The notes under the pieces were generated by a model. It was given only the letters and a program-made list of their open reading frames with translations. It was not told the DNA's origin and did no database searches. Source: Aquimonas sp002352135 (GTDB taxonomy: Bacteria > Pseudomonadota > Gammaproteobacteria > Xanthomonadales > Xanthomonadaceae). From it: a stretch of DNA of 64,000 nt. Position numbers and translations under genes: made by a program. Position 1 is the stretch's first letter; the number at the start of each line of letters is the position of its first letter. The stretch covers positions 1 to 64,000 of the forward strand of contig DAORND010000002.1 of assembly GCA_035440755.1 (NCBI GenBank), in the 5' to 3' direction. Below, piece by piece: positions 52,501 to 60,420 of the stretch.

Positions 52501-53692
52501 TGCCGCCAGAGAAATCCAGCAGTCGATTACCGACCGTCCGATTGTGCGTGGCATTGGCGACGGCCAGGACCCAGGGCGCGTTGGCAGGCGCACTGAGGCT
52601 TCCGGCGCTGGGGCCTTCATTACCAGCAGACACCACCACGACGATACCCGCGGCTCTCGCGGCCGCCATGGCTTGCGCATCCGATGCTGTCCAGGGGCTG
52701 CGCGGCGAACCGCCGATGGAGTAGTTGATGACATCCACGCCGTCGCCGACAGCCTCATTGATTGCCGCCAACAACCAACTTCCCAAGCAATCTGCTTCCT
52801 GCTCACACGCCTTGTAGCTGATCAGGTTGGAATGTGGTGCCACCCCCGAAACGGTGCGCAGCACGGTGCTGGAGCCCACCTCCAACGTGACCTCTAGTGC
52901 GTTTCCCAGCGCCGTGCTGGCGACATGACTACCGTGTCCGTCGACATCCAGACCGTTGTCGGGCTCGGCACTGCTACTGCCGCTGGTGAAATCACGAATG
53001 CCGATCAACTTGGCATTGCAGGGCGAGTTGCCACCATTGCAAATCGTGACCAGATTGGGTCTTGGATTCTGGTGAACATAGCCATCCAGCGGCCCAGACG
53101 CCGCGAACGATGGATGCGTCGGATTGATGCCGGTGTCAATGACTCCGACCACCACACCTTCGCCGCGCGTGGTGGCACCGGCACTACCGTCCCAAAGCGT
53201 GTTCGCAGAGATCCAGCTCGGCCCCGCATCGGTCTGGGGCCGCGCTACCCAATCCAGCTCGACGTGTTGTACTTCCGGCTGTTGCGCCAGCCAAGTCGCC
53301 TGCGCTGGGGTGAGGTCCAGCACCAGTGCATTCAGCGCCACATCCATGGCGCGTGTGGCAGGCGTCCGTTTGCCTCTATACCTGGCAAGCGCATCCAGTA
53401 CGCGCGCCTGCTGCGCCGCCAGTTCACCTCGATAACTTTCGGCTTCCGGCGTATCCAGTCGAAGACGCCCATTGCGCGAATTGACTGGTAGCAAGCCCGC
53501 CAACTTGGGGTGTGTTTGCGCGGCCTCAGCATCGAACAATGCCAAAGGCGGGTAAGAAAGATGAACGATGAAGCGTGAGGTCTGATCGCTCGATTTCGCT
53601 GTTGTCTCGTCTACTGGGACGCGCGCCGCACTATGCGTCCAAAGCAGCATCAACATGAGCGTGGTGGCGATCCAGCCAGTCAATCCATTCAT
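49520..53692 (-). CDS. Large secreted S8 (subtilisin-like) serine protease with PA insert and C-terminal modules
   Basis: 1390 residues. A Sec signal peptide (1 to about 23), an I9-like prodomain ending near VQHVELDWVARP (141-152), then the catalytic domain with Asp186 (VIDTGIN), His253 (GHGSHVAS), oxyanion Asn358 (SAGNEG) and Ser590 (GTSMAAPHV). A protease-associated insert occupies about 415-540, as in plant subtilases and bacterial lactocepin-type enzymes. Beta-rich regions follow (about 650-1150), and finally two related units of about 110 residues (1153-1262 and 1271-1390) with NPLRSGSG and DPTFPGFG followed by aromatic strands. All catalytic residues are present. It is divergent from a second subtilase across 251 bases. 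Confidence 0.93.
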   Translation of the reverse strand: MNGLTGWIATTLMLMLLWTHSAARVPVDETTAKSSDQTSRFIVHLSYPPLALFDAEAAQTHPKLAGLLPVNSRNGRLRLDTPEAESYRGELAAQQARVLDALARYRGKRTPATRAMDVALNALVLDLTPAQATWLAQQPEVQHVELDWVARPQTDAGPSWISANTLWDGSAGATTRGEGVVVGVIDTGINPTHPSFAASGPLDGYVHQNPRPNLVTICNGGNSPCNAKLIGIRDFTSGSSSAEPDNGLDVDGHGSHVASTALGNALEVTLEVGSSTVLRTVSGVAPHSNLISYKACEQEADCLGSWLLAAINEAVGDGVDVINYSIGGSPRSPWTASDAQAMAAARAAGIVVVVSAGNEGPSAGSLSAPANAPWVLAVANATHNRTVGNRLLDFSGGSGAAPGGGSLLGAGNTAGFGPASIAIPQDFPGCGTGDGLGLGANGQPDGSSNPWADQPNRFNGEIVVCLRGTQARIAKSDNVRRAGAGGMVLLNGIGDGESIAADSHSLPATHLGFADAELLRQWLAAGGQRGRIEGALLTVENALGDRLAASSGRGPVDIGALMKPNITAPGTSILAAAGTGNGIVSQSGTSMAAPHVTGAVALLRSARPAWSVSQIESALQTTALNTIRLQNGVTPAGPLAAGAGRVNLATALGGGLYLDVNQSAFQSANPASGGNPGGLNLPGIVMTRCLDTCSAQRTVRDQIGGGRWRVESSISEGSIRVTPAEFTLAAGASMNLSVVIDVVGVANPGRWIDGEIRLVPVAGSAAVTRLPVTAYADPGEINAEVRATVSGDAGFVDLLVGADSANLGATSAQLAASLPEMSDATFLASDWGPPQVTTIELAQDPTPSAVYDGFGTGIAVQTVSIPAAVGAVSTWRLRVATHSTSAVDVDLYVGNDIDGDGLPAEAEELCQSTGGNAEEVCDIEIQQTGSAQTLWILVQNWQAGGAGLDAVSVDQLAFDTLAPPSSIAVATGPAQVLRSDAYKVRLAWDDPDWLPGQSRRTVLTLRTRPDVAAFAHVPVTLSRAANDASAARALVSGVPVQMSLAAGQSHEKLFIDVPSGSTGLQVTQSGTGNVHLYLAREQGSSGPAIASAPARTAATASHTGSGANASFNLTGTSLSPGRWYLTPVNAGAEDARITVQANLSRTVPMPVPRYGAFYNPLRSGSGLFLYPLSGQWGVIWYTYLEDGTPSWYIAAGPQPSANASSWQAPVTRHVWNGSVDRGTVVGSMQLSVLDADQMQFSFDLDGVTGSERLVSLPLAGCASVAGQQTSLDGFWYDPTFPGFGYTLVAGSEAYSIAVYLYDRNGMPRWMLGAEETSTNPLSLLQFSGFCPTCAYVAPGNTAGGSALLALGNANAAQVGLAAEWSPPLTGRWSIDHAVIKLSDALQCNSP

Positions 53693-53943
53693 CTCCAGCC
53701 TCTCCAGTCTTGCGACAGCTCCGGAACGGAATGCTACCAGCCCCGTGCGCCCACTCAGGTCTGAACCCGCGGATGCTGTGGGCCGTCAGACAGAGGCTAG
53801 TGGCTCGTCCATCCGACGGCTTTGCTGGAAGGTACACACCGACTCACTACGAGGCACCGATTGTCCCTCCCTGACTTGATACGGCGTCGCGTAGCGGTAA
53901 TGATCCGCGCAGCAGGCAATCGTCTTTCTCCCGGGGGAATCTG

Positions 53944-56900
53944 ATGAAGCACAACACACGGATGCACGCGCTTTCTGTGGCAATTGCGATGGGTCTACTC
54001 GGCGCTTGTACCAGCTCGCGGGCAGATGTGTGGCGCATTGAACAGGTTCCCAGCCACCAACGTGCCGCGTTGCAAGCTCAGGCCACGCGCAGTTACTTCT
54101 ATGGCGACACGCTCTGGTTTGAAGCGGATAGCGCACCGAAACTGCCTGCCGGGGCAAGTCTCGAACGTGTCATTGATGCGGGACGCGTTCGGGTTGGCCA
54201 GTTCGACTTCGACCCAATCAATGAAGCCTCGCGCGCTGCCGTTCAGCCGTACAGCACGAGCGCGTCGGGCCACGGTTTGCGGCTGGTTCAATTGCATGCT
54301 CCGGCGCAGGAAGGATGGTTGGAAAGCCTCCACTCGGTCGGGATGAAGGTGCTGCAGTATTACCCGCATCAGACTTACCTTGTCTGGGCCGATGGCAGCG
54401 CAGTCAGCCGCGCTGGCGGCTTGGAGTTTGTGCGCTGGCAAGGGGAGTTCGGCCAGTCCTACAAAATCAATTCGGATCTCGCGCAGCGCGAAGGTCTGAT
54501 CAGCAATGTCCAAGTCGAGTTCTACAACGACAGCAATCACGCCGACGTCCTCGACTGGCTCAAGTCGATCGGTGCGGAACTCGTCAGCGAAGGAAAAGCG
54601 CAGCCGGATGGTGCGTTCTGGGATGCGTGGATCAAGGTGGATGCGGCGAAGTTGCAGACCATCGCTGCACATCCACAAGTCCTGTGGCTTGGCTTCGCCA
54701 GCCCGCAGCGCATTCTCGATGATGAAATGTCCGACCAGATACAAGCGGGCAACTTCAACGCAAGCAACGTGCCGCAAGTTGGCTACCTGCCATGGCTGCT
54801 GAACTTTGGCTATGAAGGCAACGGGGTCACCTGGGCCATTGTGGATACCGGCGTGGATCGCAGTCATCCCGATCTGTTGCCAAATCTCGGCGCTGGCTTC
54901 ACCACCGCGGACTGCACCGGAACCGGTGGCGATGACAGTTCTGGTGGCGGGCACGGTACGCACGTTGGTGGCATCGTTGCCGGCTTGGGACTCGGTGATG
55001 GCGCAGGGGGCGATGCCGAGGCTGATGCCAACGGATTTCTCTACGGGCTGGGTGTCGCGCCGTCGGCGACGCTGTATCCCATTGTTTCCGGGTGTTCATC
55101 ATGGCCACCCTCCGGCGGCTGGCAGTTGCACAGCAAACTGGCGATTGCGGGCGGTGCGGTGGGCATGAATGCCAGTTGGACCAGCGGTGAGGGCACGGCA
55201 CATGGGTATCAGGCTTCCGAGCGCACCCACGACCTGATGGTGCGCGATGGCGATTTTGATACGCCTGCAGCAGAACCCTTTGTCGTGGTCTTCTCGGCAG
55301 GCAACTCGGGACCGGGCGCTTCCACCCTGACTGCGCCGAAAGAAGCCAAAAACGTCATCGTGACCGCGTCCAGTGCCAATTTCCGGGCTGGATCGATCAA
55401 TGGCATTTCTGGCTTCTCCAGTCGTGGACCCGCCGTGGATGGTCGACTTGGCCCGACCATTGCGGCACCGGGTGAGAGTATTGCGTCGACAAAACGCATC
55501 GCGGGTGCGTCAAGTTGTGCCACGTCCATTTCCGGCACCGGCAACCGCTACGCACTGTGCAGCGGTACGTCCATGGCAGCACCGCATGTGTCTGGCGCGG
55601 TGGTGCAACTGACGGACTGGTGGCGGACGCAAAACGCCGGTGCCACGCCCAGCCCCGCCATGCTGAAGGCTCTGCTGGTGAATGGCGCGGTTGACATGGG
55701 CACCGCCGACATCCCGAATGCCAACGAGGGCTGGGGGCGAGTGCTGACACCGAACAGCATCGGCGACGGCATCCTGCGCGAATACCGGGATCAGTCGACG
55801 GTGTTCAACGCCACCGGCGAACAGCAGGTGATCACGGTCGGTATTCCAGATCCGTTGCAGCCCCTCAAGGTCACCTTGGTTTGGACGGACGCGGCGGGGG
55901 CCGTCGGTGCCAATCCTGCCTTGGTCAACGACCTGGATCTTGAGGTGACGACCGGCGGGTCCACCTATCGCGGTAACGTCTTTGCCGCAGGCGTGTCAGC
56001 CACCGGTGGCAGTGCCGACACCCGCAACAACACGGAACAGGTTCTGGTGCCCGTCCCAGGCGGTGACGCCACGATTACCATCAAGGCGACGGCCATCAAT
56101 GGCGACGGTGTGCCCAGCGGCGACAGCACTGATCAGGACTTTGCCTTGATCTGCAGTAACTGCGCCGAGACAGCCAGTTTCGGCCTGTCGACCGACACCG
56201 GCAGTCAGAGTGTCTGCGCCCCGGCAACCGCCAGTTTCGACGTTGATCTCACCAGCATTCTGGGCTTCTCCGAATCGGTCACCCTGAGCCTGCCGGATGC
56301 GCCAGCCAATGCGACTGTCTCGTTTGGCGCCAATCCGCTCACGCCACCGGATGGCACCAGTCTGGTCATCGGCAACACGTCGGCGATTACGCCGGGCAGT
56401 TACATGATGACGCTTACCGGCACATCCGCCAGCGTGACCAAGACCCGTCCACTGTCGCTCTCGTTGTTCAACGCCACGCCCGACACGGCGAGCCTCTTGT
56501 TGCCGGGAAATCTGGCCACCAATCAGATCACGAGCCCGGTGTTTGACTGGGCGGACGCCGGACAGGCGCAGACGTATCTGATCGAAGTCGACGACAACGC
56601 CGATTTCAGCTCGCCGACCATATCCACGACCGTCAGCAGCAGCACCTACACCCCTGCTTCCGCTCTGGAAACAAGTACGACCTACTACTGGCGTGTGACG
56701 GCGGCGAATACCTGTGGCAGCAGCAGCGTCTCGCCCGTCTTCAGCTTTACCACTGAGGCCGCGCCCGGCGATTGCGGCGTCGGCGATCAAGTGCAGACCG
56801 CATTCGGCGAAGACTTCGAAACGGGTGCAGCAGGCTGGTCAAGTACAGGCACGGGGAACACCTGGGCGCAGTCTGGAAGCCGCGTCAATTCGGGCAGTTT

Positions 56901-57369
56901 TTCCTGGAAAGCTACCGACCCGGCCACCACGTCAGATCAGCAACTGGTGTCACCTTCGGTCAACCTGCCCAGCGGCCAGTCACCGCTGACCCTGCAGTTC
57001 TTCCACTATCGCGACATCGAGGAACGTTCCGCAGGTGGCTGCTATGACGCAGGCGTCATTGAGGTATCCACGGATGGCGGAAGCAATTGGTCGGCCATAC
57101 CCGATGCGACCTTGCTGACCGACCCCTACACCGGCGCCATTCAGACTGGCAACGTGCTGGCAGGTCGAAATGGGTGGTGCAATTTGAAGAACTGGACCCG
57201 TAGCGTTGTGAACCTCGATGCCTATGCCGGACAGAGCGCAAGCTTTCGCTTCCGCCTGACCTCCGATTCCAGCGTCGGTGCCGAAGGTTGGTATATCGAT
57301 GATGTCCGCGTCCAGTCGTGCACGGCTGCCGTCTCCCCCGACATGATTTTCCACAACGGGTTCGAGTAG
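53944..57369 (+). CDS. Large secreted S8 serine protease with FnIII-like and jelly-roll C-terminal domains
   Basis: 1141 residues. The N terminus is a signal peptide ending near GLLGACTSSRA; it could be a lipobox (Cys22) or a signal peptidase I site. A long prodomain-like region (about 30-285) precedes the catalytic domain with Asp301 (VDTGVD), His337 (GGHGTHVGG), Asn454 (SAGNSGPG) and Ser543 (CSGTSMAAPHVSG), so the triad is complete. A P-domain-like beta region follows, then an FnIII-like domain (about 845-935, ending TYYWRVTAAN) and a jelly-roll segment (about 950-1130) of the kind ending GWYIDDVRV. The last residues are FHNGFE. No similarity in modules to the divergent subtilase beyond the catalytic core, so this is not a simple tandem copy. 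Confidence 0.93.
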   Translation: MKHNTRMHALSVAIAMGLLGACTSSRADVWRIEQVPSHQRAALQAQATRSYFYGDTLWFEADSAPKLPAGASLERVIDAGRVRVGQFDFDPINEASRAAVQPYSTSASGHGLRLVQLHAPAQEGWLESLHSVGMKVLQYYPHQTYLVWADGSAVSRAGGLEFVRWQGEFGQSYKINSDLAQREGLISNVQVEFYNDSNHADVLDWLKSIGAELVSEGKAQPDGAFWDAWIKVDAAKLQTIAAHPQVLWLGFASPQRILDDEMSDQIQAGNFNASNVPQVGYLPWLLNFGYEGNGVTWAIVDTGVDRSHPDLLPNLGAGFTTADCTGTGGDDSSGGGHGTHVGGIVAGLGLGDGAGGDAEADANGFLYGLGVAPSATLYPIVSGCSSWPPSGGWQLHSKLAIAGGAVGMNASWTSGEGTAHGYQASERTHDLMVRDGDFDTPAAEPFVVVFSAGNSGPGASTLTAPKEAKNVIVTASSANFRAGSINGISGFSSRGPAVDGRLGPTIAAPGESIASTKRIAGASSCATSISGTGNRYALCSGTSMAAPHVSGAVVQLTDWWRTQNAGATPSPAMLKALLVNGAVDMGTADIPNANEGWGRVLTPNSIGDGILREYRDQSTVFNATGEQQVITVGIPDPLQPLKVTLVWTDAAGAVGANPALVNDLDLEVTTGGSTYRGNVFAAGVSATGGSADTRNNTEQVLVPVPGGDATITIKATAINGDGVPSGDSTDQDFALICSNCAETASFGLSTDTGSQSVCAPATASFDVDLTSILGFSESVTLSLPDAPANATVSFGANPLTPPDGTSLVIGNTSAITPGSYMMTLTGTSASVTKTRPLSLSLFNATPDTASLLLPGNLATNQITSPVFDWADAGQAQTYLIEVDDNADFSSPTISTTVSSSTYTPASALETSTTYYWRVTAANTCGSSSVSPVFSFTTEAAPGDCGVGDQVQTAFGEDFETGAAGWSSTGTGNTWAQSGSRVNSGSFSWKATDPATTSDQQLVSPSVNLPSGQSPLTLQFFHYRDIEERSAGGCYDAGVIEVSTDGGSNWSAIPDATLLTDPYTGAIQTGNVLAGRNGWCNLKNWTRSVVNLDAYAGQSASFRFRLTSDSSVGAEGWYIDDVRVQSCTAAVSPDMIFHNGFE

Positions 57370-57377
57370 CCACGAGT

Positions 57378-57419
57378 TGCAGGATCTCCGCTGTCGAAGG
57401 CGACAGCGGAGATCCTGCA
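57378..57419. repeat. Perfect 19-bp inverted repeat (4-base loop) without T tract
   Basis: TGCAGGATCTCCGCTGTCG at 57378-57396 is exactly complementary to 57401-57419, with loop AAGG. It starts eight bases after the subtilase stop and lies 73 bases before ccmA. On neither strand is it followed by a run of T. It could act as a transcript-end barrier, a bidirectional stem or a protein site. Confidence 0.9.
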
Positions 57420-57491
57420 TCGAGACGTGAGCGATCCAGTTCGATTTGGCATCGACGGACGTTGCCTGCGCCGGTACGATGCGCGACTCGC

Positions 57492-58154
57492 ATGAACGAA
57501 CTTAGCCAGCCCCCTTTACTTGCCGCCCATGGCCTGCGGTTCCATCGCAACGACGAACTGATTTTCGGCCCGGTCGATTTCCATGTCAGTCGCGGCGAAG
57601 CCGTGTTGGTCCATGGTGAAAATGGTGCCGGAAAGACCACCTTGCTACGCGTTCTCGCCGGGCTGCTGCGTGCCTCGGATGGGCAAATCGAGATCGACGG
57701 AGAAGTCGCAGATCGGCACCGTGTAGCCGAGTCAACCGCCTTGCTGGGGCATCTGCTGGGCCACAAGGGGGAACTGACGGCGGAAGAGAATCTGCGTTTT
57801 TCGCTGGGTATCTACGGACAGCGTCCGGGACTATCGCCCACCAGCGCACTGGCGGCAGTTGGTCTGGCGGGTTTCGAAGACAGTCTGGCGCGCACCTTGT
57901 CCGCCGGGCAACGCAAACGCTTGGCGCTGGCGCGCATGCTGAGCATCCCCGCGCAACTCTGGCTGCTCGATGAGCCGTATGCGAATCTCGATCTGCCCGG
58001 CATTGACCTGGTCAATCGACTGATTGCCCACCATCTTCAGCGTGGTGGAGGTGCTTTGGTCACCAGCCATGGGGCGTATGCAACAGGTGCCGTCCGCACA
58101 CGAACATTGGTGCTTCGTGCAGCAGAGCCCAGTCGAATCGAGGAAACGGCATGA
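57492..58154 (+). CDS. ccmA: Heme exporter ATP-binding protein CcmA
   Basis: 220 residues from the ATG at 57492. ABC ATPase with Walker A GENGAGKTT, signature LSAGQRKRLALARM and Walker B LWLLDEPYANLD. CcmA with CcmB and CcmC releases holo-CcmE in system I cytochrome c maturation. No ribosome-binding site is obvious before this ATG; the frame is open upstream but the family N terminus fits here. Overlaps ccmB by 4 bases (ATGA). First gene of ccmABCDEFGHI. Confidence 0.96.
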   Translation: MNELSQPPLLAAHGLRFHRNDELIFGPVDFHVSRGEAVLVHGENGAGKTTLLRVLAGLLRASDGQIEIDGEVADRHRVAESTALLGHLLGHKGELTAEENLRFSLGIYGQRPGLSPTSALAAVGLAGFEDSLARTLSAGQRKRLALARMLSIPAQLWLLDEPYANLDLPGIDLVNRLIAHHLQRGGGALVTSHGAYATGAVRTRTLVLRAAEPSRIEETA

Positions 58155-58834
58155 GTCAGGCGTCCGCAACGATGGCGGCCCGTGCGCTTCTGCGTAGAGA
58201 CTTGCTTCTCGTCTGGCGACGTCGTGGCGATGCGATCAATCCGGCGTTGTTTGCCTTGCTGGTTGCCAGCCTGTTTCCTCTGGCCATCGGTCCCGAGCCC
58301 AAACTGCTCAGTCAAATTGCTCCCGGCATTATCTGGGTTGCCCTGTTGCTGGCCAGTCTGTTGTCGCTGGATACCCTGTTTCGTAGCGATCTCGAAGACG
58401 GCAGCCTCGAGCAACTGCTGCTTGCCCCCCAACCTCTGGCCCTGATGATTTTCGTCAAGGTGCTGGTGCATTGGTTGACCACCTCGCTGCCCCTGCTGCT
58501 TGCGGTACCACTACTTGCCGAGATGCTGTTTCTGCCCTCCGACCTGCTGCCGGTGTTGCTGATCTCGCTCCTCCTGGGTACGCCCCTTCTCAGTTTGGTC
58601 GGGGCCATGGTCGTTGCCTTAACAGTAGGTATGCGACGCTCTGGCATGTTGCTGGCGCTGCTCGCTCTGCCGCTGTATGTGCCGGTGCTGATCTTCGGTG
58701 CAGGCTGCGTCATGGCGGCTGGCGAGGGCTTGCCCTACCAAGGTGCTCTTTATCTTTTGGGTGCAGGCTTGGCTATGTTCAGTGTGTTGACGCCCTTGGC
58801 CACGGCGACTGCGTTGCGAATTTCCCTGACCTGA
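58151..58834 (+). CDS. ccmB: Heme exporter permease CcmB
   Basis: 227 residues, about six membrane spans. RRDLLLVWRRRGDAINPALFA at the N terminus and DLEDGSLEQLLLAPQPL are family landmarks. It is the inner-membrane subunit of the CcmAB ABC complex. Coupled to ccmA by an overlap and 30 bases upstream of ccmC. Confidence 0.95.
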   Translation: MSQASATMAARALLRRDLLLVWRRRGDAINPALFALLVASLFPLAIGPEPKLLSQIAPGIIWVALLLASLLSLDTLFRSDLEDGSLEQLLLAPQPLALMIFVKVLVHWLTTSLPLLLAVPLLAEMLFLPSDLLPVLLISLLLGTPLLSLVGAMVVALTVGMRRSGMLLALLALPLYVPVLIFGAGCVMAAGEGLPYQGALYLLGAGLAMFSVLTPLATATALRISLT

Positions 58835-58864
58835 CCCCTGGAATTGTTTGACGGCTGTGACGAT

Positions 58865-59635
58865 ATGAATCCCATTGTTCGCTGGTTTCACCAACTTGGC
58901 TCGCCGCCCTATTTCTACTGGTTTGCCGGACGCGCGATGCCGTGGTTCTACGGTGCGGCCCTGCCCATGTTGCTGTGGGGTGTCTGGACAGCGCTCTACG
59001 TGGTACCCGTGGATTACCAGCAAGGCGATAGCTACCGAATCTTGTTCATCCATGTGCCTGCCGCATGGATGAGCCTTTTCATTTATTTCGTGATGTGCGT
59101 GAACGCCTTCATTGCGCTGGTCTGGCGGATCAAACTCAGCGAACTGCTGGCCATGCACAGCGCACCACTCGGTGCCGCCTTCACCTTGCTGACCCTGCTG
59201 ACTGGATCGCTGTGGGGCAAACCGATGTGGGGAACCTGGTGGACTTGGGACGCCCGGCTGACCTCGGAGTTGGTTTTGTTGTTTCTCTATCTGGGCGTGA
59301 TGGGCTTGTATGCGGCGATCGAGGATCGACGTTCTGCTGCCCGCGCTGCCGGATTCCTGGCATTGATTGGCATCATTAATGTCCCGATCGTGCACTTCTC
59401 GGTCGAGTGGTGGAACACCCTGCATCAGGGGGCGACGATCAAGCTGTTTGGCCGATCTTCGATGGATCCGAGCATGATTGCGCCGCTCATTGCGTTGGCG
59501 TTCGCCACCAAGCTCTGGTTCATAGGATCCCTGCTGGCGCGTACAAGGGTGGCGCTGGTTGAGGCTGAAATTGGCAAGGAGTGGGTCAGGGAGTCTTTGG
59601 TGAATCCCAAGGCAACGCGTGGAGAATCCGCATGA
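58865..59635 (+). CDS. ccmC: Heme exporter protein CcmC
   Basis: 256 residues from the ATG at 58865; a TTG seven codons earlier is in frame but less likely. Six membrane spans with the periplasmic tryptophan-rich heme loop WGTWWTWDARLTSELVL, flanked by the conserved His residues in ILFIHVPAAWM and PIVHFSVEWWNTLHQG. It attaches heme to CcmE. Overlaps ccmD by 4 bases. Confidence 0.96.
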   Translation: MNPIVRWFHQLGSPPYFYWFAGRAMPWFYGAALPMLLWGVWTALYVVPVDYQQGDSYRILFIHVPAAWMSLFIYFVMCVNAFIALVWRIKLSELLAMHSAPLGAAFTLLTLLTGSLWGKPMWGTWWTWDARLTSELVLLFLYLGVMGLYAAIEDRRSAARAAGFLALIGIINVPIVHFSVEWWNTLHQGATIKLFGRSSMDPSMIAPLIALAFATKLWFIGSLLARTRVALVEAEIGKEWVRESLVNPKATRGESA

Positions 59636-59823
59636 CCGAGTGGTTTGATATGGGCAAATATGGCCTGTACGTCTGGAGCAGCTACGGGCTGTTTGCGCTG
59701 ATGCTGCTATGGGATCTGCTCTGGCCATGGTGGAAAGGCCGCAGCCTGCGTCAACAGATTCTTCACCGCGCGCGCCGCGAACATGCGCGCCAGCAATCCA
59801 CTTCGGAGCTCCCATTGCCATGA
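59632..59823 (+). CDS. ccmD: Heme exporter protein CcmD
   Basis: 63 residues from the ATG at 59632, coupled to ccmC by ATGA. One membrane span (about 11-30, LYVWSSYGLFALMLLWDLL) and a basic cytoplasmic tail (QQILHRARREHARQQ), the standard CcmD form. It stabilises the CcmABCD complex and the release of heme-CcmE. Confidence 0.93.
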   Translation: MTEWFDMGKYGLYVWSSYGLFALMLLWDLLWPWWKGRSLRQQILHRARREHARQQSTSELPLP

Positions 59824-60410
59824 ACCCGGTTCGCAAGAAGCGCCTCACCATCGCCCTGCTGGTTTTGCTTGCCGGTGGGGTTGCCGGAACCCTGGTTACG
59901 CAAGCGCTGCAGGAGAACCTGACCTACCTGCATTCCCCGGCCGAGGTTGTAGCGGGCAAAGCCCCGATGGATTCCGCGTTTCGCCTCGGCGGCGTGGTGC
60001 TGGAGCACAGCATCAGCAACAGCCGCATCGAGGAAACCCGCGAGGTCGAATACCGGTTTGTCGTCACGGATCGCGCATACGAATACCCGGTGGTCTATCG
60101 CGGTGTGCTGCCTGATCTGTTCCGCGAAGGTCAAAGCGTCATCGCGCGTGGCCGGATCGTCGATGACGTGTTTGTAGCCGAGGAAGTGCTGGCGAAGCAT
60201 GACGAGAGCTACATGCCGCCTGAAGTGGCCGACAAGATCACCCAAGCGCAGATCGCCAAAGCGGAAGAGCTGAAACGCGCCGCCGCGGCATCCGAATCCA
60301 CCACCGACGCAACGCATGATGCGCCTGCCACGCAAGGCTTTGAAGGTGCCACCGAGGCGAGCCCGCAGTCGCAGCAAGACCCTTCGTCAGCGGTTAGTCA
60401 AGAAGGATGA
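59820..60410 (+). CDS. ccmE: Cytochrome c-type biogenesis heme chaperone CcmE
   Basis: 196 residues from the ATG at 59820, overlapping ccmD (ATGA). One N-terminal membrane anchor (about 9-26) and a periplasmic OB-fold domain. The heme-linking His127 and Tyr131 are in LAKHDESYMPP. The C-terminal tail (about 150-196) is low-complexity, rich in Ala, Ser, Thr, Gln and Glu and longer than in E. coli CcmE (159 residues); it is probably disordered. Confidence 0.96.
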   Translation: MNPVRKKRLTIALLVLLAGGVAGTLVTQALQENLTYLHSPAEVVAGKAPMDSAFRLGGVVLEHSISNSRIEETREVEYRFVVTDRAYEYPVVYRGVLPDLFREGQSVIARGRIVDDVFVAEEVLAKHDESYMPPEVADKITQAQIAKAEELKRAAAASESTTDATHDAPATQGFEGATEASPQSQQDPSSAVSQEG

Positions 60411-60420
60411 TTTACCCACC

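Noticed and set aside
58619..59851. 410-codon minus-strand open frame opposite ccmB-ccmD
   Set aside because: Low-complexity Gln/Arg/His composition, antisense to well-supported ccm genes.
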